A stretch of DNA of 64,000 bases from Gammaproteobacteria bacterium. Lineage in GTDB: Bacteria > Pseudomonadota > Gammaproteobacteria > Pseudomonadales > Azotimanducaceae. Within the stretch, counting starts at the first letter, position 1, and each line of letters starts with the position of its first letter. Below, one piece after another: positions 31,167 through 40,587 of the stretch. The stretch covers positions 124,001 through 188,000 of the forward strand of contig JAJFJZ010000017.1 in the NCBI GenBank assembly GCA_021773565.1. Reading direction: 5' to 3'. Under the pieces are notes generated by a model. The model did no database searches and was not told the DNA's origin. It worked only from the letters and a program-made list of their open reading frames with translations. Both the position numbers and the translations under genes were made by a program.

Positions 31167-32873
31167 CTATTTCTGTGCATAAAGATCTATTTCGTCGAAC
31201 ACCTTTTCACGGTCCCCAAGCGCAAGCAATAACAAAAAGTCATCATCCTGTGCCCAATCCAGTGCAATTTTAGTACCCGCTGAGGGGCTGTCCGCCAGAG
31301 AAACTATACCGGGGTCAATTCCCTGTTGTACCAGCGTATTAAACATTATGTTGGACACCTCACCCTGCGATCGGCCACGTAAATACTCTTCCAGCTCAAA
31401 TAAAACAATACGCTCAGGTGAGAGCTTCAGCGCCACTCGTGTCAGTTCCTGGATATCTGTATCACTTCGGTCCCCGGCATGACCCATCATTACGAGGCGT
31501 CTCCTGGCAGGCATTTTTTCAAGGGTGCGCACAACTGCACTTAAACCGTGCGGGTTGTGTGCAAAATCCACCATGATGGACACCTTACCTACCTTGAAAA
31601 GATTACCGCGTCCCGGGTTATTTTTGCGGTTACTTTCAAATGATTTTAAGCCGCTGGCAATAAGTAGAGCGCTAATACCCAAGCCATAACACACGGCGCT
31701 GGCAGCCATCGCATTCGCTACATTATGGCGAGCAGCACCGGCAAAAGTGACAGGAATATCTTTGACAGCGCACAGCGTTTTTTCACCTTTGCTATCACTA
31801 TATCGAATGTGTTCACCGTCGAGAAAAAACACCAGTCTGTTGCGTTCCAAATCCTGTTGAATAAGCGGATTGGTTTTATCCAGGCCAAACCAGACAATGT
31901 CTTCCTGCAAATTTTTTGCAAAGTTCACACAGCCGGCATCATCCGCATTCAGAACCAGTTTACCGGTTGGAGCGAGAGATTTTCGTACCACAAATTTTGC
32001 TTCTACAAGCTCATCCAGGGTGTTAACGCCATATTCACCCAGATGGTCCCTGGCAACATTGGTGATAAGCGCAACATCAGCATTGCTTGCTCCCAGACCT
32101 CGCCGGAGCAAGCCACCACGCGCCACCTCCAAAACCGCGGCACTCACTTCCTGGTTTCGCAATACTTCACGCGCACCTCCAGGTCCGGAATAATCACCGC
32201 TATCCAGACATTTATCGCCTGCCCAAATGCCGTCGGTAGAACTAAAGCCAACCGTGCGTCCAGCACCCTTAAGTATCTGGCTGCACAGTCGAGTTGTGGT
32301 AGATTTGCCGTTAGTACCGGTGACAAAGGCCAATGGAATCGTTTTGTACTTGTTCCAGTCCAGTAGTTCGGGGTCGGGTAACTTGTCCCGATCCCACGTT
32401 TGTGAAAACTGCCCGTAGCCCAGCGACACATAATCGTCACACCATAAAAAGGGGACTTCTTTTTGGTGTGCCAAAGCCTGCAAATTTAACAGGTCCGGTC
32501 TGGCCTCCTCTTCAAAGAGTTTGCCCAGATAATCGACTACACTGATAACATCATGCTCGGAATCCTGTGATAACAAATCATCCAGATGACTTTCACCTGC
32601 CGCAATCCCAAGCGCAAACTCTCCCAGATCAATTGCGGAGTACAGAGCGTCTATCGGGGCGGTAAAGTACAGGCTCTGGCCCTTTTCATGTGCTCGATAG
32701 CCTGTCTCGGGTAGTTTTCTTGCCAGTTTTTTGTGCAGGCTTTTTACTTTTTCTGCCCAATCTTTAACAATACGTTCGACCTGGCCTGAGGGTATCTCAG
32801 CATCAATAATCACGAGTGGAAGATGCGAAAAAAAGTTGGCTCCAGTCAGTCGCCGTCCCTCAAATTCGAACAC
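31167..32873 (-). CDS. Stand-alone Mur ligase family protein, homologous to the C-terminal half of CphA
   Basis: 568 residues. An N-terminal region of about 180 residues of unknown fold precedes a Mur ligase: P-loop VTGTNGKSTTTR, ARGGLLRRGLGASNADVAL, NVARDHLGEYGVNTLDELVEAK, and DFAHNPHGLSAV leading into the C-terminal domain. These blocks pair one to one with the Mur half of the CphA encoded 2 bp upstream (ARGGILRSGLG, ASDHLGLRGIDTLDQL, DYAHNPAAIK), so the two are paralogues. The ATP-grasp half of CphA is missing. In cyanophycin synthesis the Mur half adds Arg to the beta-carboxylate of backbone Asp; this protein may add a different side group or act on free dipeptides. It differs from CphA2, which lacks function in the other half. 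Nothing direct is known. Confidence 0.8.
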   Translation of the reverse strand: MFEFEGRRLTGANFFSHLPLVIIDAEIPSGQVERIVKDWAEKVKSLHKKLARKLPETGYRAHEKGQSLYFTAPIDALYSAIDLGEFALGIAAGESHLDDLLSQDSEHDVISVVDYLGKLFEEEARPDLLNLQALAHQKEVPFLWCDDYVSLGYGQFSQTWDRDKLPDPELLDWNKYKTIPLAFVTGTNGKSTTTRLCSQILKGAGRTVGFSSTDGIWAGDKCLDSGDYSGPGGAREVLRNQEVSAAVLEVARGGLLRRGLGASNADVALITNVARDHLGEYGVNTLDELVEAKFVVRKSLAPTGKLVLNADDAGCVNFAKNLQEDIVWFGLDKTNPLIQQDLERNRLVFFLDGEHIRYSDSKGEKTLCAVKDIPVTFAGAARHNVANAMAASAVCYGLGISALLIASGLKSFESNRKNNPGRGNLFKVGKVSIMVDFAHNPHGLSAVVRTLEKMPARRRLVMMGHAGDRSDTDIQELTRVALKLSPERIVLFELEEYLRGRSQGEVSNIMFNTLVQQGIDPGIVSLADSPSAGTKIALDWAQDDDFLLLLALGDREKVFDEIDLYAQK

Positions 32874-32875
32874 AG

Positions 32876-35677
32876 CTAATCGTCACCTTCTTCGTGGCGA
32901 GCAATTCTCACGCCCCGTTCATCCCGCACAAGTGATTCGCCTTCAGACAATTCAAAATGTTCGATCTCTTCCGGACCGCTGGCGAGTTTGCCTGACGTGC
33001 CGACAGGTGAAACACCCTGGTCCGACTGAAAGTGAATAATCTGCTTCCAGCAACGGGTAATATCGTCACCAAAGACAACTAACAAATCTCCAGGTTGACA
33101 AAGTTCCAGAGCGTGCGTGACTGCTCCTGCCTCATGGGTTACTACTTCTACACTGGAAGCAGCCACTCCCTGACTGATCAGGCGCTTTTTCATCATTTCG
33201 GGAACTTCTCTCTCATCTCTACCCCGCCGATTATCATCTGCTTTACAGATAAAGTGATCAAAATGTCCCACGGCAGTATCTGCAAGTTCCAGAATATCTT
33301 CATCACGGCGATCACCGGGCGCGGAAAACACACAAATACGTCGACCGTTCACATCCAGCCTATCAGCCAGCTGACACATTACTTTTATAGCAGCAGGGTT
33401 GTGCGCATAGTCCAGAATGACTTTGAAGGGATGTTCATCAAAAACGTTCATTCGGCCAGGTGCCTGGAAGAAAGAGGTATTGAAGGTTCTCAAACCATGC
33501 CTGATATCTTCCAAAGATTTACCCATTGAGTAAGCCATGGCCGCTGCAAACATCGCGTTTTGAACATTGTGCAGAGCACGCCCTTCCAGCGTCGCGGGAA
33601 TGAGGTGAGTCCACAACAAGGGAATATGCGCACCCTTGTCATAAATGGTAATCATGTCGCCATTGATGCTGTTCTCCAGCACCACTGCTAATCCCTCTGC
33701 ACGAATATGCTCGCGCACGAGTCCATGTGTTGGGTCATTGGTTACATAACACAGTCTTTCTGCATGTGTGTAGTCCGCCATTTTCAAACACAATAAATCA
33801 TCCGCATTCAGCACCACCGTGTCTGTAGCCGTCTCCACGACTACACGTTTCACCTCAGCCAGTTGGTCCAGTGTGTCTATGCCTCGCAATCCCAGATGGT
33901 CCGAAGCTATATTCAGGCAGGCAGCAACATCACAACTGCTGTAACCAAGACCACTGCGTAAAATTCCACCCCTGGCGGTTTCCATAACAGCAACATCTAC
34001 ATCCGGGTCGCGCAATACGATTTGTGCCGAAGCAGGACCGGTCATATCACCTTTAACCGACAAATGTCCGTCAACATACACACCATCTGTCGAGGTCATA
34101 CCCACCGTATGGCCAGCCGTTTTCATAATATGCGATAACATGCGTGAAGTAGTGGTCTTGCCGTTTGTCCCGGTTATTGCGGCAATAGGTATGCGTGACG
34201 GAGCACCTGCCTCAAACAACATGTCGATCACTTTACCGGCTACATCCCTGGATTGTCCTTCACTGGGAGCAACATGCATTCTAAATCCCGGCGCTGCGTT
34301 TACCTCAACGATGGCGCCTCCAATATCCTTGTATGAAGCAGATATGTCGTCTGTCAGAAAATCTACACCTCCAACATCCAGATCGACAGCCTTTACTGCG
34401 CGCTCTGCCATCTGCCTGTTATCCGGATGAACAATGTCGGTCACGTCTACCGCAGTTCCTCCAGTAGACAGGTTTGCTGTAGATCGCAGGAAAAACAGCT
34501 CATCCTTTTTGAGAACCGTCCCGGCATTGTAACCAGCCTCCTTCAGCAGGCGCTCCGCCTGGTGATCAAACTCCAATCGGGTCAGAATTTTTTCGTGGCC
34601 AACACCCCGGCGCGGATCATCATTTACCTGCGCAACGAGTTCTTCCACAGTGAGTTTGCCATCGCCTACTACATGTCCGGGTATGCGTTTGGCTACTGCT
34701 ACCAGCTCACCGTTTACAACCAACATACGATGATCCAGGCCGGTGACAAAGTTTTCTACCAGTACTGCTTTGCTGCTACTGCTCTTTTGGGCATTATCGA
34801 ACGCTGCCTCAACCTGTTCGTTGGTAGTTAGATTAATTGAAACTCCTCGACCATGATTCGCATCCAGAGGTTTTAACACCACGGGAAAACCAATGCTTTT
34901 TGCCGCACGAATTGCAGCGCGTTGGCTATAAACCATTCGTTGTTGAGGTACAGGTAATCCCAGATCGCGCAGCAAACTATGGGTATCTTCCTTATCACAG
35001 GCTATTTCCACGGCAATGTGGCGGGTTTCGCTGGTAATCGTGGCCTGGATTCTCTGTTGGTACCGCCCATGCCCAAATTGCACGAGGGAATACTTATTGA
35101 GTCGTAACCAGGGTATATCGCGTGCCTCTGCGGCGGCAATAATGGATGCTGTGCTGGGTCCAAATTCTTTTTTCTGGGCAAAGCGAATGAATGCCTCAAT
35201 ATCGTCCTCTGCACAAAAGTCGGCATCTATAAATTCAGCGAGTTGTATCTTGAGATCTTCAGGAAGCAGGTTTAGCAATAATTGCCGCGCTATGCGCGCC
35301 GCTTCCAGACCCACATCTCGCTGCTTATATGCAAACACCACATTGTAGCAACCTGGTTCTCCGGTACCGCGTGTTCGTCCGAAACTGACATCAGACCCCG
35401 CCATGTTTTGCAATTCCAGGGTCACATGTTCCCAGGTATGCCCCATCCAGGTACCTTCATCTTCCGTGAGACGCCGCAGAAATCCACCGGCTGTTCGATA
35501 CGAACAACCGTGCTCGGCTAAACCGGGAAGTTGCGCAACCAGACCGTCGGTAAATTCCTTTCCGAGCTTTACCGATGGCCAGTCTTCCAATACACCCAGG
35601 TCTACCTCATGCCTGATAAGGGGAAAACTTGCATAAACATTGGGACCTACATAAACATTTGTGCCGGTTATTTTCAT
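32876..35677 (-). CDS. cphA: Cyanophycin synthetase
   Basis: 933 residues, slightly longer than the usual ~875-900. Three parts: N-terminal domain (1-~200) with GCSYRTAGGFLRRL and the HTWEHVTLELQ motif; ATP-grasp domain (~215-480) with VVLKPLDANHGRGVS and EVNAAPGFRMH; Mur ligase (~500-880) with ITGTNGKTTTSRML, METARGGILRSGLG and DYAHNPAAIK. ATP-grasp adds Asp to the backbone, the Mur domain adds Arg to its side chain. The HxxxH-type motif of the N-domain may correspond to the hydrolytic site reported to make primers in some CphA proteins. The start overlaps the cphB stop by 4 bp, and the Mur-like gene follows after 2 bp. Confidence 0.96.
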   Translation of the reverse strand: MKITGTNVYVGPNVYASFPLIRHEVDLGVLEDWPSVKLGKEFTDGLVAQLPGLAEHGCSYRTAGGFLRRLTEDEGTWMGHTWEHVTLELQNMAGSDVSFGRTRGTGEPGCYNVVFAYKQRDVGLEAARIARQLLLNLLPEDLKIQLAEFIDADFCAEDDIEAFIRFAQKKEFGPSTASIIAAAEARDIPWLRLNKYSLVQFGHGRYQQRIQATITSETRHIAVEIACDKEDTHSLLRDLGLPVPQQRMVYSQRAAIRAAKSIGFPVVLKPLDANHGRGVSINLTTNEQVEAAFDNAQKSSSSKAVLVENFVTGLDHRMLVVNGELVAVAKRIPGHVVGDGKLTVEELVAQVNDDPRRGVGHEKILTRLEFDHQAERLLKEAGYNAGTVLKKDELFFLRSTANLSTGGTAVDVTDIVHPDNRQMAERAVKAVDLDVGGVDFLTDDISASYKDIGGAIVEVNAAPGFRMHVAPSEGQSRDVAGKVIDMLFEAGAPSRIPIAAITGTNGKTTTSRMLSHIMKTAGHTVGMTSTDGVYVDGHLSVKGDMTGPASAQIVLRDPDVDVAVMETARGGILRSGLGYSSCDVAACLNIASDHLGLRGIDTLDQLAEVKRVVVETATDTVVLNADDLLCLKMADYTHAERLCYVTNDPTHGLVREHIRAEGLAVVLENSINGDMITIYDKGAHIPLLWTHLIPATLEGRALHNVQNAMFAAAMAYSMGKSLEDIRHGLRTFNTSFFQAPGRMNVFDEHPFKVILDYAHNPAAIKVMCQLADRLDVNGRRICVFSAPGDRRDEDILELADTAVGHFDHFICKADDNRRGRDEREVPEMMKKRLISQGVAASSVEVVTHEAGAVTHALELCQPGDLLVVFGDDITRCWKQIIHFQSDQGVSPVGTSGKLASGPEEIEHFELSEGESLVRDERGVRIARHEEGDD

Positions 35678-36534
35678 ATGACTCCCAGCTCTGACACTTC
35701 CGAGATTTCTCTCTTATCTGGAAATGCCGCCTGACCAGTAGAAATGGAATATGTGCAACCTTTGGCAAGCAGGTGAACCCGCATCCCAATCAAACTGACC
35801 GTATCACCCTGACCTGCGTTATGCATACTCGAATATTCTAGGTCACCGGGATCTACTATGGTGATCGCGCCAGATCCTTCCACATGTATGACACCATCTG
35901 GGTCTATGAAGGCCGCAGTATCCTCGTCCAGACCCAGGCCGATGAGAAACGGATTGTAGGCTACAGCTGACATGAGTCTGCCCAGACGATCTCTTTCCCT
36001 AAAATGTTGGTCAATGACCAGGCGATTGGTCAAACCCAGCCCCGGGCTCAGGTTAACAGCGCCCTGCTTCGGTGTCGCTCCGGAATCTCCCCCGGAAATC
36101 ATATGCTCAGACATAATCGCGGCACCCGCGGAAGTACCTGCCACATGGGTTCCGTGTGCATTTAATTTTCGGATGGCGCCGGCGATCGGCGTACCGCCCA
36201 GAAGTGTAGACAGCCTCAACTGGTTACCACCGGTAATAAAAACTCCACTGCAATCATCCAGGGCCTCAAGGTGGTCTTTGCGGGATGCATCCGCACGCTC
36301 GCCAATGGTAAGTGAACTGACAGTACCGGCACCCAGTTCACTAAAGAGCTGCACATAAATGTCACCAGTATCTTCAAGCTCCGAAGCAGTGGGAATAACC
36401 ACGATATTAGCAGCACGCCCACCACACAGTTCAACAAATCTCCTCAGAATTGCCCTGTTGTGAATTTTTTCTTCTGCGCCGCCAATGGGTATAACATACC
36501 CGCGTTCGATACCCTGCCTACCGGGAGATGGCAT
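35674..36534 (-). CDS. cphB: Cyanophycinase
   Basis: 286 residues, a serine-type exopeptidase of the peptidase S51 family. GGAEEKIHNRAILRRFVELCGG opens the fold in residues about 17-38, FITGGNQLRL follows, and the nucleophile is in AGTSAGAAIM (Ser of GTSAG), with a downstream His in DQHFRERDRLGRL. It cuts cyanophycin into beta-Asp-Arg dipeptides inside the cell. It lies between iadA and cphA in the same transcription unit, so synthesis and breakdown enzymes are co-expressed at the RNA level. Confidence 0.95.
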   Translation of the reverse strand: MPSPGRQGIERGYVIPIGGAEEKIHNRAILRRFVELCGGRAANIVVIPTASELEDTGDIYVQLFSELGAGTVSSLTIGERADASRKDHLEALDDCSGVFITGGNQLRLSTLLGGTPIAGAIRKLNAHGTHVAGTSAGAAIMSEHMISGGDSGATPKQGAVNLSPGLGLTNRLVIDQHFRERDRLGRLMSAVAYNPFLIGLGLDEDTAAFIDPDGVIHVEGSGAITIVDPGDLEYSSMHNAGQGDTVSLIGMRVHLLAKGCTYSISTGQAAFPDKREISEVSELGVI

Positions 36535-36604
36535 AAGACCCCCGATTGTTCTCTACTAATTTACTAATAGTTCTTTTCCCGTAAAACTCTACTTTCAAGG
36601 TAAC

Positions 36605-37765
36605 TCACTCGAACATACCCTTTTTAACAACTTCGCCCCCCCGAATGTGCATTTCACCACAACACATAACTTCGGTAACCGCATACTGGTTATCCAAACC
36701 AACCAGATCGGCATCAGCACCAATCTGAAGCTCTCCTTTATGCGTCAATCGTAACAATTTTGCGACATTTCGGCTGAAAAAGGGAGCTGCCTCCTCAAGT
36801 GCCAATCCTGCGTTTAACAGTTCGACCAGGGCCGTAAGCAAACTCAGTGAACTGGCAAATCCAACTTTCACCAACCGGCCTTTCTTATCAAATGTGGGCA
36901 GGCAACCCCCGCCATCAGAACTCACGGTAAGTTTGTCTGCCGCATACCCCCCGGCCATATATCTTTGAACTGCCTGCACAACGCCAAGATCCGGATCCTC
37001 TTCCACAACAGGATACGCAGTAATATCAATATTACATCCGCGCCGGGTTAATTCGCAGGCTTCATCAAATAAACCGGAAAGCCGATTCACGTGCGTGGGG
37101 TTATAGGTGCGTGCCGGTACCTCTCCAATATCCAGCGCCTGATTTACCAGGGCAAGGCCATCTCGTCCATCACCCAGATGCAGATGTAACACACCCGCCT
37201 TGCCCGTTAGCAGACCTCCAACATGTGCTTGTCCGGCCAACCGAATCAGTTCTTCGCAGGTAAGGTGACTACCACGATGGTCACTTATAGCAAGTTCACC
37301 TATGCCGATTACACATTCGATGTGCGCAATATCCGATACTGCAGAATCAGTAAGCAGGGTCAACGGAAAGTGATAGCCACCGGTATAACACCACGCGCTT
37401 AATCCTTGTTCCCGCAGGGACATCGTGGCTGCGACGAGCGACGAGGTAGATCGCATAACGTCATCGGTTCCAAGCAGACCAACAACACTTGTAACGCCTG
37501 CGCGGGTAAAATCGCTCAATGGCACTGTTGGCACGCGACTTGAGTAACCGGTTTCACCCCCACCCCCGGTTACATGCGTATGCGCATCTATCAAACCTGG
37601 AAGCACCATCCTGCCTTCCATATCGAGTGTGGTTAGGTCCAAACCCGTACCCAGCGTGGGCAAGCTGGTATCTATAAAAACAATTTTGCCCGCGCACACC
37701 AGAATGTGTCCCAAACCCAAATGTCTGGGGGAATAGATGTCGGCATTTTTAAGAAGCGTAAACAT
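36605..37765 (-). CDS. iadA: Isoaspartyl dipeptidase
   Basis: 386 residues, an amidohydrolase: LIDAHTHVTGGGGE (metal His pair), ELAISDHRGSHL, KAGVLHLHLGDG (bridging Lys region and His), NPTHVNR, and the catalytic Asp in VSSDGGG. It hydrolyses beta-Asp-Xaa dipeptides, here most likely beta-Asp-Arg released by CphB, giving free Asp and Arg. It is the first gene of the cyanophycin operon, 70 bp before cphB. A promoter should lie in 37766-37851. Confidence 0.93.
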   Translation of the reverse strand: MFTLLKNADIYSPRHLGLGHILVCAGKIVFIDTSLPTLGTGLDLTTLDMEGRMVLPGLIDAHTHVTGGGGETGYSSRVPTVPLSDFTRAGVTSVVGLLGTDDVMRSTSSLVAATMSLREQGLSAWCYTGGYHFPLTLLTDSAVSDIAHIECVIGIGELAISDHRGSHLTCEELIRLAGQAHVGGLLTGKAGVLHLHLGDGRDGLALVNQALDIGEVPARTYNPTHVNRLSGLFDEACELTRRGCNIDITAYPVVEEDPDLGVVQAVQRYMAGGYAADKLTVSSDGGGCLPTFDKKGRLVKVGFASSLSLLTALVELLNAGLALEEAAPFFSRNVAKLLRLTHKGELQIGADADLVGLDNQYAVTEVMCCGEMHIRGGEVVKKGMFE

Positions 37766-37851
37766 AGGAGTACAAAAATTTGGCCGTATAAGAGTATAGG
37801 ACTAAGGCCGCGCATTATAGCCTTGTGTAAGCCAGTTTAAAAAGACACCAA

Positions 37852-38424
37852 CTAGCCAGAATCAGATTTTCTCGTAGCATTAATTCGGTACACTTCCGTC
37901 CAGCTTTTTCCTTCATCAAAAGTCTGTTCCAGTTTCCATTTCCATGAATTTGCACCGGGAGGGAAAAAAGTAATGCGACGCGCAGGCGTGGGTACCGGGG
38001 ATTTGTAGGTCATTACAATATCGCCATTTTCTGATTCGCTGGCCTGTATATGGGCAAATCCAATAGGCATGCCTTTCATTGTCCACGCTATGTCCCAGGA
38101 CCCGGTGTTATTGTTGTAAGTACGTAGATTGGTTCCTACCCCTCCGCTGTTAGGCATCCAGAAATCCTGTATCGCCGTTCCGTTACCCAAACAGGTGAAA
38201 GTCCAGCGCGCACCCGCACCAGCCGTCCATGTGGTTCCATCAGCTTGAAGACTTGAATCAGCAATATCCCAGTCGCCAAGGTATCTGCCAAATTGTTCCA
38301 TTGGGCCTTCCATACAACCGGCATTATCGTCAAAGGGGACCGAGGGCGAACCCGCAGTACTACCCTGTGTAACTATCAGGACGAACATCGCCGGGAGACC
38401 AGTAGAAAAGATTTTTGCAAACAT
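37852..38424 (-). CDS. Secreted hypothetical protein, DUF1579-like lipocalin fold
   Basis: 190 residues with a signal peptide (hydrophobic 9-22, cleavage near STAGS). The mature part, GRYLGDWDIADSSLQADG, ARWTFTCLGNGTAIQDFW, WDIAWTMKGMP and TFFPPGANSWKWKLEQTFDEGKSWTEVY, has the alternating strands of small lipid- or ligand-binding beta-barrels, similar to DUF1579 proteins. Function unknown. It is divergent from amtB; its start at 38424 sits just beyond the open frame of amtB. Confidence 0.6.
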   Translation of the reverse strand: MFAKIFSTGLPAMFVLIVTQGSTAGSPSVPFDDNAGCMEGPMEQFGRYLGDWDIADSSLQADGTTWTAGAGARWTFTCLGNGTAIQDFWMPNSGGVGTNLRTYNNNTGSWDIAWTMKGMPIGFAHIQASESENGDIVMTYKSPVPTPARRITFFPPGANSWKWKLEQTFDEGKSWTEVYRINATRKSDSG

Positions 38425-38521
38425 GAATATTTACTCCACACCAGATTGCGAGAATAGAATTGCGTATGTAATGTATGACAACAAATTACTTACGATCAGG
38501 CAAGAACTCCGGAAAAACAGT

Positions 38522-39820
38522 ATGAAAACAAAATCAAAAATACGCGCACTTTCCCTTACGCTCGTGCTCCTGCCAACTTTCGCTATGGCAGACGAAGCCA
38601 GCGCCGGAAACACTGCCTGGATACTGACATCTACAGCCCTGGTTTTGTTTATGACCATACCCGGATTATCCATGTTCTATGCCGGATTGGTGCGAAGCAA
38701 GAACGTCCTGTCAGTGTTTATGCAGTGTTTTGCAATTACCGGTGTCGTCTCCATTCTCTGGCTGATTCTGGGATATAGCCTTGCATTTGGAGAGGGAAAC
38801 GCCTTAATCGGGGATTTTAGCAAAGTGCTCTTTGCCGATATCGGGCGCGATTCCCTATCCGGTGACATCCCGGAATCCCTGTTTGCCATGTTCCAGATGA
38901 CCTTTGCGATTATAACTCCAGCTCTTATTGTTGGCGCGTTTGCAGAGCGCATGAAGTTTTCTTCCATGCTGTTATTCAGTGGGATCTGGTTATTGGCTGT
39001 TTATGCACCCATCGCACACTGGGTTTGGGGCGGCGGTTGGCTCGGCGCCCTGGGTGTTTATGATTTTGCCGGAGGATTGGTAGTACACATCTCTGCAGGC
39101 GTAGCCGCTCTTGTAGCAGCCATCGTATTGGGGCCCAGAAAAGGCTTTCCGGCCACTGCCATGCCTCCACACAACCTGCCCATGACCATTGGGGGTGCAG
39201 GCATGCTGTGGGTAGGATGGTTTGGTTTTAACGGGGGAAGTGCACTGGCTGCAAATGGCGATGCTGCAATGGCCGTGCTCGTTACGCATATCTCGGCTTC
39301 CATGGGCGCCATTACATGGATGTTTATAGAGTGGAAAAAATTTGGCAAACCCAGTGCCCTGGGTGCGGTGACAGGAATGGTCGCCGGATTGGGAACCATT
39401 ACCCCAGCCTCAGGCTTTGTTGGCCCTGCCGGTGCCCTCGTAATTGGCTTATTGGCGGGGTTTGTCTGCTTTAATGCAACGCAATACATAAAACGGGTAC
39501 TAAAAATAGACGATTCTCTCGACGTATTTCCCGTACACGGTGTCGGCGGTATTCTGGGAACGCTCATGGTAGGTATTTTTGCTTCCACAGAATTGGGAGT
39601 ATTTAGCGGGTACGGCTTTGCAGAAGGCATTTATTCAATGGCGGGACAGTTTACTGTTCAGCTTATCGCTGTGGGGGCAACAGTTATCTTCACAGCTGCG
39701 GCAACCTATGTAGTACTAAAACTGGTAGCCGTAATCACCGGGGGTCTACGCGTAGATGAGGAGCATGAAAACAGGGGGCTGGATATTGTTTCCCACGAAG
39801 AGTCCGGTTACAACCTGTAG
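38522..39820 (+). CDS. amtB: Ammonium transporter
   Basis: 432 residues with an N-terminal signal sequence (to about MADEASA) and 11 membrane helices. IPGLSMFYAGLVRSKNVLS, the Phe gate, AIVGAFAERMKF-like segment, and the pore histidines in VVHISAG and VHGVGG define Amt. It conducts NH4+/NH3. The open frame begins at 38423, but the ATG at 38522 gives the standard signal peptide. No glnK is adjacent, which is unusual for bacterial amtB. It stands next to the cyanophycin operon, so nitrogen uptake and storage are close neighbours. Confidence 0.93.
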   Translation: MKTKSKIRALSLTLVLLPTFAMADEASAGNTAWILTSTALVLFMTIPGLSMFYAGLVRSKNVLSVFMQCFAITGVVSILWLILGYSLAFGEGNALIGDFSKVLFADIGRDSLSGDIPESLFAMFQMTFAIITPALIVGAFAERMKFSSMLLFSGIWLLAVYAPIAHWVWGGGWLGALGVYDFAGGLVVHISAGVAALVAAIVLGPRKGFPATAMPPHNLPMTIGGAGMLWVGWFGFNGGSALAANGDAAMAVLVTHISASMGAITWMFIEWKKFGKPSALGAVTGMVAGLGTITPASGFVGPAGALVIGLLAGFVCFNATQYIKRVLKIDDSLDVFPVHGVGGILGTLMVGIFASTELGVFSGYGFAEGIYSMAGQFTVQLIAVGATVIFTAAATYVVLKLVAVITGGLRVDEEHENRGLDIVSHEESGYNL

Positions 39821-39823
39821 CAC

Positions 39824-40570
39824 ATGGAAATCGAATCCTGCAACATGTCTTCGCCAATGCGGCTGGTTGGGCCCCGGCAGCAAACATTAACCAGTGAACT
39901 TAAGGTTCTCGAGCGCATGCTGCCGCTCGCTGGTGCAATCGTACTCGAGCTGGGGTGTGGTGCCGCAGACAAAACCCGTTTAATTGCAGAGCGCACAAAT
40001 GTTGCGTCTATCACTGCTGTAGAAATAGATCCGGTCCAGCACGAGAAAAATCTTCGTACCGAGGATTTACCAAAGGTTACATTTAAATCTTATGGCGCCC
40101 AGAAAATAGCTGAAGAGAACAACAGTTTTGATGCCGTTATAATGTTTAAGTCACTTCATCATGTTCCGCAAAATGATATGGAAGAGGCGCTATCGGAAAT
40201 ACGCAGGGTATTGAAGCCGGGTGGTTATGCCTACATATCCGAACCGGTTTTCGCCGGTGAATTCAACGAAATTATGCGTCTGTTTCACAATGAAGAAGGG
40301 GTCAGACAGCAGGCTTTTGACGCATTAAAAAAAGCCGTTGAGAATAATGTACTGCATCTGGAAGAAGAATATTTTTTCAAAAACAGTATCCGCCTGCCAT
40401 CGTTCGAGATTTATCTGGATAATGTGCTCGGTGTTACCCACACGAAGCATGAACTGGACGTACCAACCATCGCAGAAGTTAAACGTCGTTTTATGCAACA
40501 CGAGAGTGCTGAGGGATTCGTATTCCAGATTCCCAACCGGGTAGATTTATTTAGAAAGATACAGAGCTAA
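39824..40570 (+). CDS. Class I SAM-dependent methyltransferase
   Basis: 248 residues. SAM-binding motif I VLELGCGAADKTRLIA, acidic end of strand 2 AVEIDP, FDAVIMFKSLHHVP (motif IV) and IRRVLKPGGYAYISEPVF (motif V region). This is the Methyltransf_11/25 type; the substrate is unknown. It starts 3 bp after amtB and may ride on its transcript. It is convergent with the iron oxygenase gene. Confidence 0.82.
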   Translation: MEIESCNMSSPMRLVGPRQQTLTSELKVLERMLPLAGAIVLELGCGAADKTRLIAERTNVASITAVEIDPVQHEKNLRTEDLPKVTFKSYGAQKIAEENNSFDAVIMFKSLHHVPQNDMEEALSEIRRVLKPGGYAYISEPVFAGEFNEIMRLFHNEEGVRQQAFDALKKAVENNVLHLEEEYFFKNSIRLPSFEIYLDNVLGVTHTKHELDVPTIAEVKRRFMQHESAEGFVFQIPNRVDLFRKIQS

Positions 40571-40587
40571 TGCTGTGAATAATTTTC

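Noticed and set aside
38423-38521. 33-residue N-terminal extension of AmtB
   Set aside because: It would overlap the divergent secreted-protein gene and place a hydrophilic stretch before the signal peptide.
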